A DNA stretch of 64,000 bases from Anaerolinea thermophila (GTDB lineage Bacteria; Chloroflexota; Anaerolineae; Anaerolineales; Anaerolineaceae), in the NCBI RefSeq assembly GCF_020723905.1, contig NZ_DYHZ01000006.1:124001-188000 (forward strand). The letters are read 5' to 3'. The notes below the pieces were generated by a model. It saw nothing but the letters and a program-made list of their open reading frames with translations, was not told where the DNA came from and made no database searches. The translations under genes were made by a program, and so were the position numbers. Shown here one piece after another: positions 18,137 to 27,073 of the stretch; position 1 is the first letter of the stretch, and each line of letters starts with the position of its first letter.

Positions 18137-19588
18137 ATGTTTCCTCGCTTTTCTCAAAAGTGGCTCAAACTGGATCTCAGCCCTCTGCAAGACTGGCTGG
18201 ATGAAAACCGAACACGGTTGATTCGGCTTTTTGTGTTCCTCGGTCTGGCGGGATATCTGTTTCTACTCCCCCGTTATGCCATCGGGAAACACCGCCTGCC
18301 TCAAATGGTTATCTTTGCTACTTTGGGGATAGGCGGACTGGCTCTTTTGCTGGCAAATCCCGCACTGGCAACCTTACTGATCATCCCTGTCGCCTTAATG
18401 GTGCCTTTTGGAATCGGGACTGGAACACAGTCCAATCTCAACGCAGGGATTCTTATCGTGCTGGTATGCGCTGGATTATGGGTGCTCGAGATGATTGTGA
18501 TTCGCAAGAAGATTAACATCATCCAGTCCAGACCTATCCTGCCTTTGTTTCTGCTCATGCTTGCTTCGGTCGTTTCGTTGGGATTTGGTCAACTGCCCTG
18601 GTTCAATATGCCGCAAGCATCTCTGGCGTCTCAAATTGGCGGCATGATGATGTATGTACTGGCAGGGTTAACCTACCTTGTCGCCGCTCATCGTTTATCC
18701 CTTCCTGCGCTCAAATGGGCAGTAATTGTATTCCTGGGAGTTGGAGCGGTCTATTTGATTTTGCGTCCATTTACAAATAACTATTATTCCCTTGTTTATC
18801 CCGTCGTTCGTCTCTTTGAACCAGGCGCAACGGGGAGCCTGTTTTGGGTGTGGATTCTCAGCATCAGCACCGGACAACTCATTTTCAATCACCGTATGCC
18901 CCTGCTGCTAAAAGTTGGATTGGGAGGATTGCTCGTGGCTTTCTTCTACAATTCTCTCATTATCGGACGAGAATGGACCTCTGGATGGCTCCCCCCAATC
19001 CTCGGCGCCAGCGCAATCATTTTTGTGGGGTTTCGGCGTACCAGAGTTTTCATCGGGTTGATGGCTATCATTGGTATTATTGCCACTTTCCCCACTTTGC
19101 AAACAACAGTCATGGGTGGCAACGAATACAGTCTGGTGACCAGAACAGAGGCCTGGGAAATCCTGTTAAAAATGGTTCAAGTTAACCCGGTTTTTGGCCT
19201 GGGACCTGCCAATTATTACTTCTACACCCCCATTTTCCCCATCCGTGGATACTATGTACAGTTCAATTCTCACAATAATTACATTGATTTACTGGTACAG
19301 ACAGGTATTGTAGGGTTAGGGTTGTTTATCTGGTTCATGGTCGAACAATCTATGTTAGGGTTACGCATGATGACAAGAGTACCGGAAGGGTTTGCCAAAG
19401 GGTTAGTGTATGGCATTTTTGGCGGCACTATCGGTACGATTGTGGCAGGAATGTTTGGCGATTGGGTCATTCCCTTTATATACAATGTGGGTTTTAACGG
19501 CTTTCGAGCAAGTATTCTCGGCTGGTTCTTCATGGGGGCGCTGGTAGCGCTTGAACAGCACTTTCGCGTGGTTAATGAAAACAAATGA
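18137..19588 (+). CDS. O-antigen ligase/polymerase-like membrane protein (Wzy/WaaL type)
   Basis: The ATG at 18137 follows GAAAGAGGTT; the frame extends further upstream but would overlap the GT4 gene. The 483-residue protein has about twelve membrane helices. In the C-terminal half a large loop ends with the family signature NSHNNYIDLLVQTGIVGLGL, including the conserved His of Wzy_C proteins. Such enzymes polymerise lipid-linked repeat units or ligate glycans to an acceptor outside the membrane. Which of the two applies here cannot be told from sequence. Confidence 0.82.
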   Translation: MFPRFSQKWLKLDLSPLQDWLDENRTRLIRLFVFLGLAGYLFLLPRYAIGKHRLPQMVIFATLGIGGLALLLANPALATLLIIPVALMVPFGIGTGTQSNLNAGILIVLVCAGLWVLEMIVIRKKINIIQSRPILPLFLLMLASVVSLGFGQLPWFNMPQASLASQIGGMMMYVLAGLTYLVAAHRLSLPALKWAVIVFLGVGAVYLILRPFTNNYYSLVYPVVRLFEPGATGSLFWVWILSISTGQLIFNHRMPLLLKVGLGGLLVAFFYNSLIIGREWTSGWLPPILGASAIIFVGFRRTRVFIGLMAIIGIIATFPTLQTTVMGGNEYSLVTRTEAWEILLKMVQVNPVFGLGPANYYFYTPIFPIRGYYVQFNSHNNYIDLLVQTGIVGLGLFIWFMVEQSMLGLRMMTRVPEGFAKGLVYGIFGGTIGTIVAGMFGDWVIPFIYNVGFNGFRASILGWFFMGALVALEQHFRVVNENK

Positions 19589-19594
19589 GGTTTT

Positions 19595-20506
19595 ATGGAT
19601 CTGTCGATTATCATTGTGAGTTGGAATGTAGCCTCTTATCTGGAAAAATGTCTTCAGTCCATATTTGAAAATCCTCCCAATTGTCTTTTTGAAGTGTGGG
19701 TAGTGGATAATGCTTCCAGTGATCAGACCATTCAAATGGTACAAAGTTGCTTTCCCCAAGTCAACCTGATTGCCAATACTCAGAATGTGGGGTTTGCTCC
19801 TGCAAACAATCAAGCCATCCGCCAGTCCACCGGACGATACGTGCTGTTGCTCAATCCTGATACAATCATTCACCCGCACCCCTTACAAACGCTGGTGCAA
19901 TTCATGGACACCCACCCTGAAGCAGGTGGGGCTGGTTCGCTTTATCTATCTCCAAACGGTAAAATGCAACATTCCTGCATGCCATTTCCCACCGTGAGGA
20001 AGGAATTCTGGCGTCTTTTCCACCTTGACGTATTCTGGCACTATGGCACCTACAATATGAACCACTGGGAACGACATCAAGAGCGCGAAGTGGAAAGCCT
20101 CCAGGGAGCCTGCCTGATTTTGCGGCGGACAGTTCTGGATGAGGTTGGGTTATTAGACCCGGAATATTTCATGTATACGGAAGAAGTTGACCTGTGTTAT
20201 CGTATCCACCAAAAGGGCTGGAAACTGTTCTGGGTTCCCCAAGCCGTCATTACCCATTTTGGGGGACAAAGCACTCGCCAAACCGCCAGAGAAATGTTTC
20301 TCTGGCTGTACCGAAGCAAGATCATGTTCATTCGAAAATACTTTGGCGAAAAGGAAGCCCGGCGTTATAAACAGGTCATTCGACTGAGCGCCCTGGTCAG
20401 AATCTGGCTGGGACCTTTAACAAGTGTTTTCAAGCCATCTTCTGATTATTTCAGAAAGAATATAGAAAACTATAAAGAACTGCTCAAACAACTTGCAGTG
20501 ATGTAA
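19595..20506 (+). CDS. GT2-family glycosyltransferase (rhamnosyltransferase-like)
   Basis: The 303-residue GT-A protein opens MDLSIIIVSWNVASYLEKCL, has NVGFAPANNQAI at about 64 and NPD at 87-89, and contains MYTEEVDLCYRIHQKGW at about 188. This is the pattern of WbbL-like rhamnosyltransferases, as in the gene at 16033. The C-terminal 60 residues are basic and amphipathic. TGAGG lies close before the ATG, six bases after the polymerase-like gene. It is an inverting, metal-dependent transferase whose donor sugar is not determined. Confidence 0.85.
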   Translation: MDLSIIIVSWNVASYLEKCLQSIFENPPNCLFEVWVVDNASSDQTIQMVQSCFPQVNLIANTQNVGFAPANNQAIRQSTGRYVLLLNPDTIIHPHPLQTLVQFMDTHPEAGGAGSLYLSPNGKMQHSCMPFPTVRKEFWRLFHLDVFWHYGTYNMNHWERHQEREVESLQGACLILRRTVLDEVGLLDPEYFMYTEEVDLCYRIHQKGWKLFWVPQAVITHFGGQSTRQTAREMFLWLYRSKIMFIRKYFGEKEARRYKQVIRLSALVRIWLGPLTSVFKPSSDYFRKNIENYKELLKQLAVM

Positions 20507-20517
20507 CCAGGGGGATT

Positions 20518-21672
20518 ATGCTTCCAGGAAAATCGTTTCACGACTGGATACCCATAATAAGAGGAGGTGTTTTATCCTCACAAAAACGAGGCTGGAAGCA
20601 TCATCTGGAATTCGCATTAAAGTGGCTTCAATTAGCCACCTTAGCGGCAGGCAATAAAGGGTTGCTCAAAGGAAATGAACTGATCAGAAGAAAATGGCAT
20701 CCGTTGTACCCGGAAATTGCAGGACATACGATCCCCACCTTTCTAAATATTTACCTGCTGACCAGAGATTCTGCCTGGGAGTCTCTGGCACTGGAAAGCG
20801 CAACACACCTGCTGAATTACCGCACCAGAGACGGGGGAATTTACTACTGGGAAAGAGAACAACATCCATTTCCGGTAATTTTTGACACTGGACAGGCAAT
20901 ATTTGGGTGGATTTCAGCGTATCTTCATACAGGAAACTCTCTTTTCCTGGATGCCGCCATGCAATCTGGAAACTGGCTGGTGAACCAGCAATCCATGAAC
21001 GGCTTTTGGGTAAGACATCAACACCCTGGATATTCCAAAGTGATTGATGCCAGAGTTGACTGGGCATTACTGGAATTAAATAAAATCACCGGGGAAAAAG
21101 AATATTATGAAGCGGCTCTCCGCAATCTTTGCTGGGTAATTGAGAATCAACAACCAGATGGGTGGTTTGCCCACTGCGGCTTTCGGGCAACAGAGTCACC
21201 ATTTACCCACTCACTGGCATATACCGCCGAAGGTCTGTTCTTCTGCGGCAAAATCATAAACGATGAACGTCTTTTGCATGCGGCAAAGAAAACCGCTGAT
21301 GCATTATTAAAACATCAACATCCCAACAGATCGCTGGCGGGGGCATTTGGGGAGCATTGGAAAATTACGGAAAAACCCATTTGCCTGACGGGCAACGCCC
21401 AGATGAGCAAACTATGGATGTGCATGGCAAAGGAATTCAATGCTACCCAATATGAAATGGCGGCAAAAAAATTTCTGGAGTTCGTTTGCAGGACACAATA
21501 CCTGAAAGCAGATTACCCTCAAATTCAGGGAGGCATTGCGGGTTCTTTCCCCATTTATGGGAAATACGAGCGATTCAAGTATCCTGGCTGGGCATGCAAA
21601 CTTTTTGTTGATGCCCTGCGTACTGTTCAGGAAAATCCTAACGCACAGCGATTCTTAACTTACCGCGGATAG
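20518..21672 (+). CDS. Alpha/alpha-toroid protein, possible uronyl epimerase, hydrolase or lyase-like enzyme
   Basis: The 384-residue soluble protein has no signal peptide. It shows repeating helical hairpins with conserved aromatic/Gly/His clusters (GGIYYWEREQHPFPVIFDTGQ at 100-120; QSMNGFWVRHQHPGY; QPDGWFAHCGF; GAFGEHWKITEKPICLTGNAQ). This layout is that of (alpha/alpha)6 barrels such as glucuronyl C5-epimerases, unsaturated glucuronyl hydrolases and prenyl-type toroids. Placed between two GT2 genes it probably modifies a sugar in the glycan or its lipid-linked precursor. I do not recognise the exact family. AGGGGGATT precedes the ATG. Confidence 0.55.
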   Translation: MLPGKSFHDWIPIIRGGVLSSQKRGWKHHLEFALKWLQLATLAAGNKGLLKGNELIRRKWHPLYPEIAGHTIPTFLNIYLLTRDSAWESLALESATHLLNYRTRDGGIYYWEREQHPFPVIFDTGQAIFGWISAYLHTGNSLFLDAAMQSGNWLVNQQSMNGFWVRHQHPGYSKVIDARVDWALLELNKITGEKEYYEAALRNLCWVIENQQPDGWFAHCGFRATESPFTHSLAYTAEGLFFCGKIINDERLLHAAKKTADALLKHQHPNRSLAGAFGEHWKITEKPICLTGNAQMSKLWMCMAKEFNATQYEMAAKKFLEFVCRTQYLKADYPQIQGGIAGSFPIYGKYERFKYPGWACKLFVDALRTVQENPNAQRFLTYRG

Positions 21673-21680
21673 ATACCCTT

Positions 21681-22874
21681 ATGACACTTCTTTTTTGGAT
21701 TATCTGGATAATTCTGCTGATACCAGCGCTTTACTGGTGCGTGCTGGCAATTGCTTCAATTCCTGCTCCTCCCAGATATGCCTGGGAGAAGGAACAACCA
21801 CAAACCCGTTTTGCCCTTGCTATTCCCGCTCACAATGAAGAAGCCGTCATTGCCGAAACAGTCAAACGACTTCGTGAACTGGATTACCCCCCGCATTTAT
21901 ATTCTATTTTTATTGTGGCAGACCATTGTAAGGATCGAACAGCCGAAAAGGCTCGTGATGCAGGGGCAGTGGTTTTTGAGCGCAATGAAGGACCCCGCTC
22001 TGGAAAAGGTGCGGCACTTTCATGGTTGTTCAACAAAATCTTTGAGGATTCATCCATTCAAGCCGTGGTTATATTTGATGCGGATACCAACGTTGACCGA
22101 AAATTCTTGAGAGTTATGGATGTTCGCCTCAGAAACGGGGCTCAGGTTGTGCAGGGACAGCACCGCATTCGCAATGAAAACGATGGATGGTTCCCGTTGT
22201 TAACCTGGGCAATGTTCCTGATCGACAACCGCTACCAGAACCTCGGAAGGAATAATCTGAGATGTTCAGCCAAGCACATGGGAGATTCTATTTGTTTCCG
22301 GGCGGACATCCTGCGTAAACTGGGCTGGGGTGAAGGGTTAACCGAAGATTATCAGTTGCGTCAACGTCTTTTACTGGAAGGCATACGAATCGAATACGAA
22401 CCCGAAGCCATTGGGCTCGGTGAGGCTCCCCTGAACTGGCAACAAGCCCGTGCACAGCGTGCCCGCTGGTTGAGGGGAACGCGCGACGCCAGCCAGACAC
22501 TTGCACCTGTTTTACTCAAGGAAGGACTTCGCCGGCGTGATGTGGCAATTTTAGAAGGGGCATTCCAGGCTTATTTTCCCTCCTACTCCACCCTGACCGT
22601 CATTGCTGCGTTCTTTCTGGCACTGACCCTGATCGTTGGGTGGACAGGACAACCTGTGCCTTCTTCTCTCCTCACTGCATGGATAGGACTTGTGGGAGGA
22701 CTCTTTATTTATCCGTTTGGAGGGCTTCTCCTCGAAAGAGCGCCGCTTAAAGCCTACCTCGCCATTCTGACAGGACCTTTGTTTATTCTCTGGAGAACTC
22801 TTCTGGCTCTTCAGGCACGGCTGAGCCGAAAACCTGTCGAATGGATTAGAACAGCACATGGACAAGGAAAATGA
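21681..22874 (+). CDS. Membrane-bound processive-type GT2 glycosyltransferase
   Basis: One N-terminal helix (1-28), a GT-A domain (about 40-275) and three or four C-terminal helices match the cellulose/hyaluronan synthase layout. DAD at 133-135, TED at 221-223 and QRARW at 259-263 (the QxxRW motif of processive enzymes) are all present. RNEGPRSGKGAALSWL is the UDP-binding basic region. Enzymes of this type either polymerise a chain across the membrane or make polyprenyl-P-sugars. The length of 397 residues and the small C-terminal membrane part favour a simple polymer or lipid-linked product. It overlaps the next gene by four bases. Confidence 0.85.
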   Translation: MTLLFWIIWIILLIPALYWCVLAIASIPAPPRYAWEKEQPQTRFALAIPAHNEEAVIAETVKRLRELDYPPHLYSIFIVADHCKDRTAEKARDAGAVVFERNEGPRSGKGAALSWLFNKIFEDSSIQAVVIFDADTNVDRKFLRVMDVRLRNGAQVVQGQHRIRNENDGWFPLLTWAMFLIDNRYQNLGRNNLRCSAKHMGDSICFRADILRKLGWGEGLTEDYQLRQRLLLEGIRIEYEPEAIGLGEAPLNWQQARAQRARWLRGTRDASQTLAPVLLKEGLRRRDVAILEGAFQAYFPSYSTLTVIAAFFLALTLIVGWTGQPVPSSLLTAWIGLVGGLFIYPFGGLLLERAPLKAYLAILTGPLFILWRTLLALQARLSRKPVEWIRTAHGQGK

Positions 22875-24157
22875 AACGATCTGCGCTTTTCTGGATCTGT
22901 GCCTTAGCCGTCATCCTGAGAGTTGGAGTGGCTGTTTACCTGGGTAATTCCGTGGAAGCCTTGCCCGGTGTTTCAGATCAGTTATCCTATCATCATCTCG
23001 CCATCCGGGTAATTGAGGGCCATGGCTTTAGTTTTGATCGCGCCTGGTGGCCTGCTACACGGGCAGGCGAACCGACTGCTCACTGGAGTTTCCTGTATAC
23101 CTTCTACCTGGCGGGTATTTACGCCCTTTTTGGAGTACAGCCGATAATCGCCCGAATCCTTCAGGCAATCATCGTGGGAATTTTACAGCCCTGGTTGACA
23201 TACTGGATCGGAAAGAAAATTTTCGGGCATACCGTAGGGCTGTGGGCAGCCTTTCTCAACGCAGTTTATCTTTACTTTATTTACTACGCCGGTACTTTGA
23301 TGACCGAACCATTTTACATTACAGCCATTTTAGGGGTACTGGCACTTTCCATCCAACTGGCCCAATCCTCTCAATCAGCCAACCAGCAAACTCGAATATC
23401 TATTTTGCTGGGGCTGATTTTTGGAATTGCAGTGTTGCTACGCCAGTTATTTCTTTTATTTTTGCCTTTCCTGTTCTTGTGGATCGCCTTTAAAAATAAA
23501 CAGGAACGCCTTGGATTAAGATGGGCACATGTGATCATCCCCCTGGGTATTCTTTTGGGGATGATTCTTCCCTTCACCCTGTACAATTATGAGCGATTTG
23601 GTGAAGTGGTTTTGCTCAATACCAATTCAGGATATGCATTCTTCTGGGGAAATCACCCATACTACGGGACAAAATTCATCCCTATTCTGAGCGAAGAAGA
23701 ATATCTAGCCCTCCTTCCTGAAGAATTGCTCCACCTGAACGAAGCCGCTCTGGACAAAGCGCTGCTCGGTCTTGGTATACAATATGTGCTGGATGATCCC
23801 ATTCGCTATCTGTTATTGACTCTCAGCCGCATCCCTCCGTATTTTGATTTTCTCCCCCACAGGGACTCTGGTCTGATCAGCAATCTGACCCGCGTGTTCA
23901 GTTTTGGAGTGCTGTTTCCATTCATGTTGACAGGGATGGCACTGGCTGTTAAGAGTACCTATCGCAAATTTTCAACTTTCTTTGCCTCCTCTATCGGCTT
24001 ATTGCTCCTGTTCTCGCTCGTGTATACCGGTATTCATGTGCTCACATGGACATTGATTCGATACCGCTTACCCGTAGATGCCGTCTGTCTCATCTTTGCC
24101 GGGCTGGTCTTTGATCACCTTTCTGCCCTCGCCTTAAAAAAACCTTTGACAACATGA
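22871..24157 (+). CDS. GT-C type integral membrane glycosyltransferase (ArnT/PMT-like)
   Basis: The 428-residue protein has about ten membrane segments. The first outer loop, ALPGVSDQLSYHHLAIRVIEG, supplies the acidic residue used by GT39/GT83 transferases. MTEPFYITAILGVLALS is the typical helix with a conserved Glu. It is shorter than the related protein at 3227 and lacks that protein's soluble tail. It probably uses a polyprenyl-phosphate sugar as donor; the processive-type GT2 just upstream, with which it overlaps by four bases, could make that donor (inference). Confidence 0.7.
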   Translation: MKRSALFWICALAVILRVGVAVYLGNSVEALPGVSDQLSYHHLAIRVIEGHGFSFDRAWWPATRAGEPTAHWSFLYTFYLAGIYALFGVQPIIARILQAIIVGILQPWLTYWIGKKIFGHTVGLWAAFLNAVYLYFIYYAGTLMTEPFYITAILGVLALSIQLAQSSQSANQQTRISILLGLIFGIAVLLRQLFLLFLPFLFLWIAFKNKQERLGLRWAHVIIPLGILLGMILPFTLYNYERFGEVVLLNTNSGYAFFWGNHPYYGTKFIPILSEEEYLALLPEELLHLNEAALDKALLGLGIQYVLDDPIRYLLLTLSRIPPYFDFLPHRDSGLISNLTRVFSFGVLFPFMLTGMALAVKSTYRKFSTFFASSIGLLLLFSLVYTGIHVLTWTLIRYRLPVDAVCLIFAGLVFDHLSALALKKPLTT

Positions 24158-25371
24158 ACATTCTCTACTACGTTCCTTATTCTCCCAATCTGGTGCGGGT
24201 ACGCCCGTACAACTTGATTCGGGCTTTACTCCATCGAGGGCATTCCGTCACTTTAGCCTCGCTGGTTACCCACCCAGCCGACCATGAAGACCTGCAGAAA
24301 CTGGCTTCTGAAGGCGCCCGTGTTGTTTTTTCCCCTATGTCAAAATGGCAGTCACTGATAAACTGCGTCCTGTATTTACCCAGCCGGTACCCCCTGCAAG
24401 CTGTGTATTCCTGGAATGCTTCTCTGGTAAGGCAATTAAAGACGCTCATCGCCGAAGACCATTTTGATGTGATTCATGTGGAGCACCTCCGCGGAGCCAG
24501 GGTGGGCATAGCGTTGCGCAACGGAACCACCCTTCCAGTGGTATGGGACAGCGTGGATAACATCAGCCATCTGTTCCGTCAGGCACGAAAAAAAGCGGTT
24601 AAAGCCTCGAGTCGATTGATTACCTCCGTAGAACTGTTCCGTACCCCGGCTTACGAAAGATGGTTATGTGAGCAGTTCGATCATACTCTGGTAACCTCTC
24701 CCATAGACCGACAAGCCTTTCTGAATTTAAAGCCGAAATTTCCAGAACGGATCAGTGTGTTGCCTAATGGCGTAGATCTGGACTTCTTTACCCCTGGAGC
24801 ACCCGAGCAACGCCACCAGGAGGAGATTGTCGTAAGCGGAAAGATGAGTTACCACGCCAATATCAGCATGGTTATCCATCTTGTGCAGGACATCATGCCT
24901 CTGGTCTGGAATGAGCGTCCAAAAGTAAAGTTGATTATCGCAGGAAAAGATCCACCTCAAACGATTAAGTCCTTCGCCCAAGACCCACGCATTACCGTAA
25001 CAGGGGAAGTGCCTGACATCCGGCTCTATCTTCAACACGCCACCGTTGCCGTAGCCCCCATTACCTATGGCGCGGGGATTCAGAACAAGGTATTGGAAGC
25101 CATGGCATGCGCAACCCCTGTAGTAGCCAGCCCACAGGCAGTACAGGCATTAAACAGTGTGGATGGGAAAGACTTGCTGGTTGCCGAGTCCCCCCAATCA
25201 TTTGCCGAAAAGATATTACTCTTATTAAACAACCCCTTAGTGCGTGAGGAAATTGGGCAATGTGGGCGCAGATACATCGAACAATACCATTCCTGGAACG
25301 CAGTTGCCCAAAACCTTGAAGAGGTTTATGAAAAAGTCATTGAAAATCAACCCCAAAGCCACAGGCGATGA
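24154..25371 (+). CDS. GT4-family glycosyltransferase
   Basis: The 405-residue protein begins MNILYYVPYSPNLVRVRPYN and has PITYGAGIQNKVLEAMACAT at about 300, the donor site seen in EPS-associated GT4 transferases. GVDLDFFTP at about 208 is the conserved junction of the two Rossmann domains. The start overlaps the GT-C gene by four bases. It closes the run of glycosyltransferases; a 115-base gap with its own promoter separates it from the autokinase gene. Substrates are unknown. Confidence 0.85.
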   Translation: MNILYYVPYSPNLVRVRPYNLIRALLHRGHSVTLASLVTHPADHEDLQKLASEGARVVFSPMSKWQSLINCVLYLPSRYPLQAVYSWNASLVRQLKTLIAEDHFDVIHVEHLRGARVGIALRNGTTLPVVWDSVDNISHLFRQARKKAVKASSRLITSVELFRTPAYERWLCEQFDHTLVTSPIDRQAFLNLKPKFPERISVLPNGVDLDFFTPGAPEQRHQEEIVVSGKMSYHANISMVIHLVQDIMPLVWNERPKVKLIIAGKDPPQTIKSFAQDPRITVTGEVPDIRLYLQHATVAVAPITYGAGIQNKVLEAMACATPVVASPQAVQALNSVDGKDLLVAESPQSFAEKILLLLNNPLVREEIGQCGRRYIEQYHSWNAVAQNLEEVYEKVIENQPQSHRR

Positions 25372-25423
25372 GGCTGACGTGTTGAAATTGAATTACAGTT
25401 ACCCATATTAATGTCAATGCCAG

Positions 25424-25452
25424 GCGACAAAGAACGCTTCTTCACGTACAAT
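25424..25452 (+). promoter_or_regulatory. Sigma70-type promoter for the tyrosine autokinase gene
   Basis: GCGACA and TACAAT are separated by 17 bases, about 35 bases before the start codon, in the 115-base gap after the GT4 gene. It would allow the chain-length regulator to be expressed separately from the transferase operon. Confidence 0.5.
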
Positions 25453-25486
25453 TGAAAAGAACCTCTAGAAATGATAAGGATCTCGC

Positions 25487-27028
25487 ATGAACATCATAGA
25501 ATATCTTACCCCGCTCAAGAAATGGTGGTGGTTGCTCGTGGTTGCTACCGTTCTGGCTGCCATCTCGAGTTATGTATATTCACTTCGTCAACCCCCTGTG
25601 TATCAGGTACGTACGACCTTGATGGTAGGAAATACCCTCAATGCCCCCAATCCCAGTGGAGGGGAATTTTATCTACAGCAACTTCTGGCAGGAATTTATG
25701 CCGATATTGCCTACAGGGAACCTGTCCGCCAGGCGACCATGCAGGCGTTAGGGCTGGATTTTCTGCCGGAGTACACTGTGCGCGCCTTACCCAATTCAAC
25801 CCTGATTGAGATTGTGGTAACCGATACCGACCCGGTGAGAACAACCGTGGTTGCCAACGAACTGGCAAAGCAACTGATGAATCGCAGTCCCTCTCTGGAC
25901 GGGAACAGCGACCAGGACCGCGAATTCCTCCAGAATCAATTACAAATCGTGCGCACGCAAATTGAAGAGACTCGCAAGGAACTGGAAAGTTTACAGACAC
26001 AACTAAGCAATCTGACCAGCGCCCGTCAAATTTCTGAAGTTCAGGCACAGATCCAGTTCCTGGAAAACCGTTTGAATAATTTACAGTCCACCTATGCCGC
26101 GCTTCTGTCCAATACCCAACAGGGAGCAACCAATGCCCTCACTGTGATCGAACCAGCGGAGTTACCCACCAGCCCGGTGGGTCCGAATCGGTTGGCAGGC
26201 ATCCTCCTGGCATCAGGGTTGGGGTTGGTCCTGGCGGCAGGTTCGGCATATCTCATCGAATTTCTTGATGATACGGTGAAAACGCCTGAAGAAGCCAAAA
26301 GGCTGGTATCGTACCCTGTCCTTGGAGAGATTATTGAATTTCCGCCCGAAGCCAATACCTGGAAATACGCACTGGAAGAACCCAGAGCACCGGTCACCAA
26401 TTCCTTCCGGGTGTTAAGAAACAATCTGGACATGCTTCAGAAGGATTACCCTATCCGCTCATTACTTGTCAGTAGCGCAGGGAAATCCGAGGGAAAGTCC
26501 GTTGTGGTGACCAATCTGGCAATTGTGATGGCTCAACGGGATCGCAAAGTCATCTGTGTGGATGCCGATTTTCATCGTCCGGTCATGCACCAGGCTATTC
26601 AATACGATAATCATGAAGGATTAAGCGATGTTCTTCTGGGAAGAAAAAGTCTTCAGGAGGTCATTCATCCATGGATTGGAGAAAACCTCATGCTTATTCC
26701 TTCTGGAGAACTTCCCGAAGATACTGCCGACCTGCTGGGATCGCGGAAAATGGAGGAAATCATTGAAACCTTAACCCAAATGGCGGATATGGTCATTTTT
26801 GATGGTCCTCCTTTCTTTCTGGCCGACGCCTCAATTCTCAGCACGAAGGTGGACGGGCTTCTTCTGGTCATTCGACCGGGATATACCCGCAAAGATGCCA
26901 TCAAAGCCGTAAAGGAACAAATTGCTCAGTTAAATCTTACCAGGGTTTGGGTAGCATTGAATCGTGTTCCCAAAAAAGAATCCTATTACAGCAGGTATTA
27001 CCCTTACGAAAATAAAAAGAAATCTTAA
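25487..27028 (+). CDS. Wzz/Wzc-type polysaccharide co-polymerase and tyrosine autokinase
   Basis: The N-terminal chain-length determinant domain has two membrane helices (about 13-33 and 237-257) with a coiled-coil outer region (about 145-210). The kinase half has a SFRVLRNNL oligomerisation motif at about 306, Walker A SSAGKSEGKS (329-338), the second Walker motif VDADFHRP at about 358, and a Tyr-rich tail (ESYYSRYYPYENKKKS). In BY-kinases, cycles of tail phosphorylation control chain length and export. Kinase and membrane parts are fused as in proteobacterial Wzc rather than split as in most Firmicutes. AAGGA precedes the ATG, and a strong terminator follows the gene. Confidence 0.92.
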   Translation: MNIIEYLTPLKKWWWLLVVATVLAAISSYVYSLRQPPVYQVRTTLMVGNTLNAPNPSGGEFYLQQLLAGIYADIAYREPVRQATMQALGLDFLPEYTVRALPNSTLIEIVVTDTDPVRTTVVANELAKQLMNRSPSLDGNSDQDREFLQNQLQIVRTQIEETRKELESLQTQLSNLTSARQISEVQAQIQFLENRLNNLQSTYAALLSNTQQGATNALTVIEPAELPTSPVGPNRLAGILLASGLGLVLAAGSAYLIEFLDDTVKTPEEAKRLVSYPVLGEIIEFPPEANTWKYALEEPRAPVTNSFRVLRNNLDMLQKDYPIRSLLVSSAGKSEGKSVVVTNLAIVMAQRDRKVICVDADFHRPVMHQAIQYDNHEGLSDVLLGRKSLQEVIHPWIGENLMLIPSGELPEDTADLLGSRKMEEIIETLTQMADMVIFDGPPFFLADASILSTKVDGLLLVIRPGYTRKDAIKAVKEQIAQLNLTRVWVALNRVPKKESYYSRYYPYENKKKS

Positions 27029-27073
27029 CCTTTGCAGGGAAAAATTTCATTGATTTTTTCTCGTTTTTGACAC

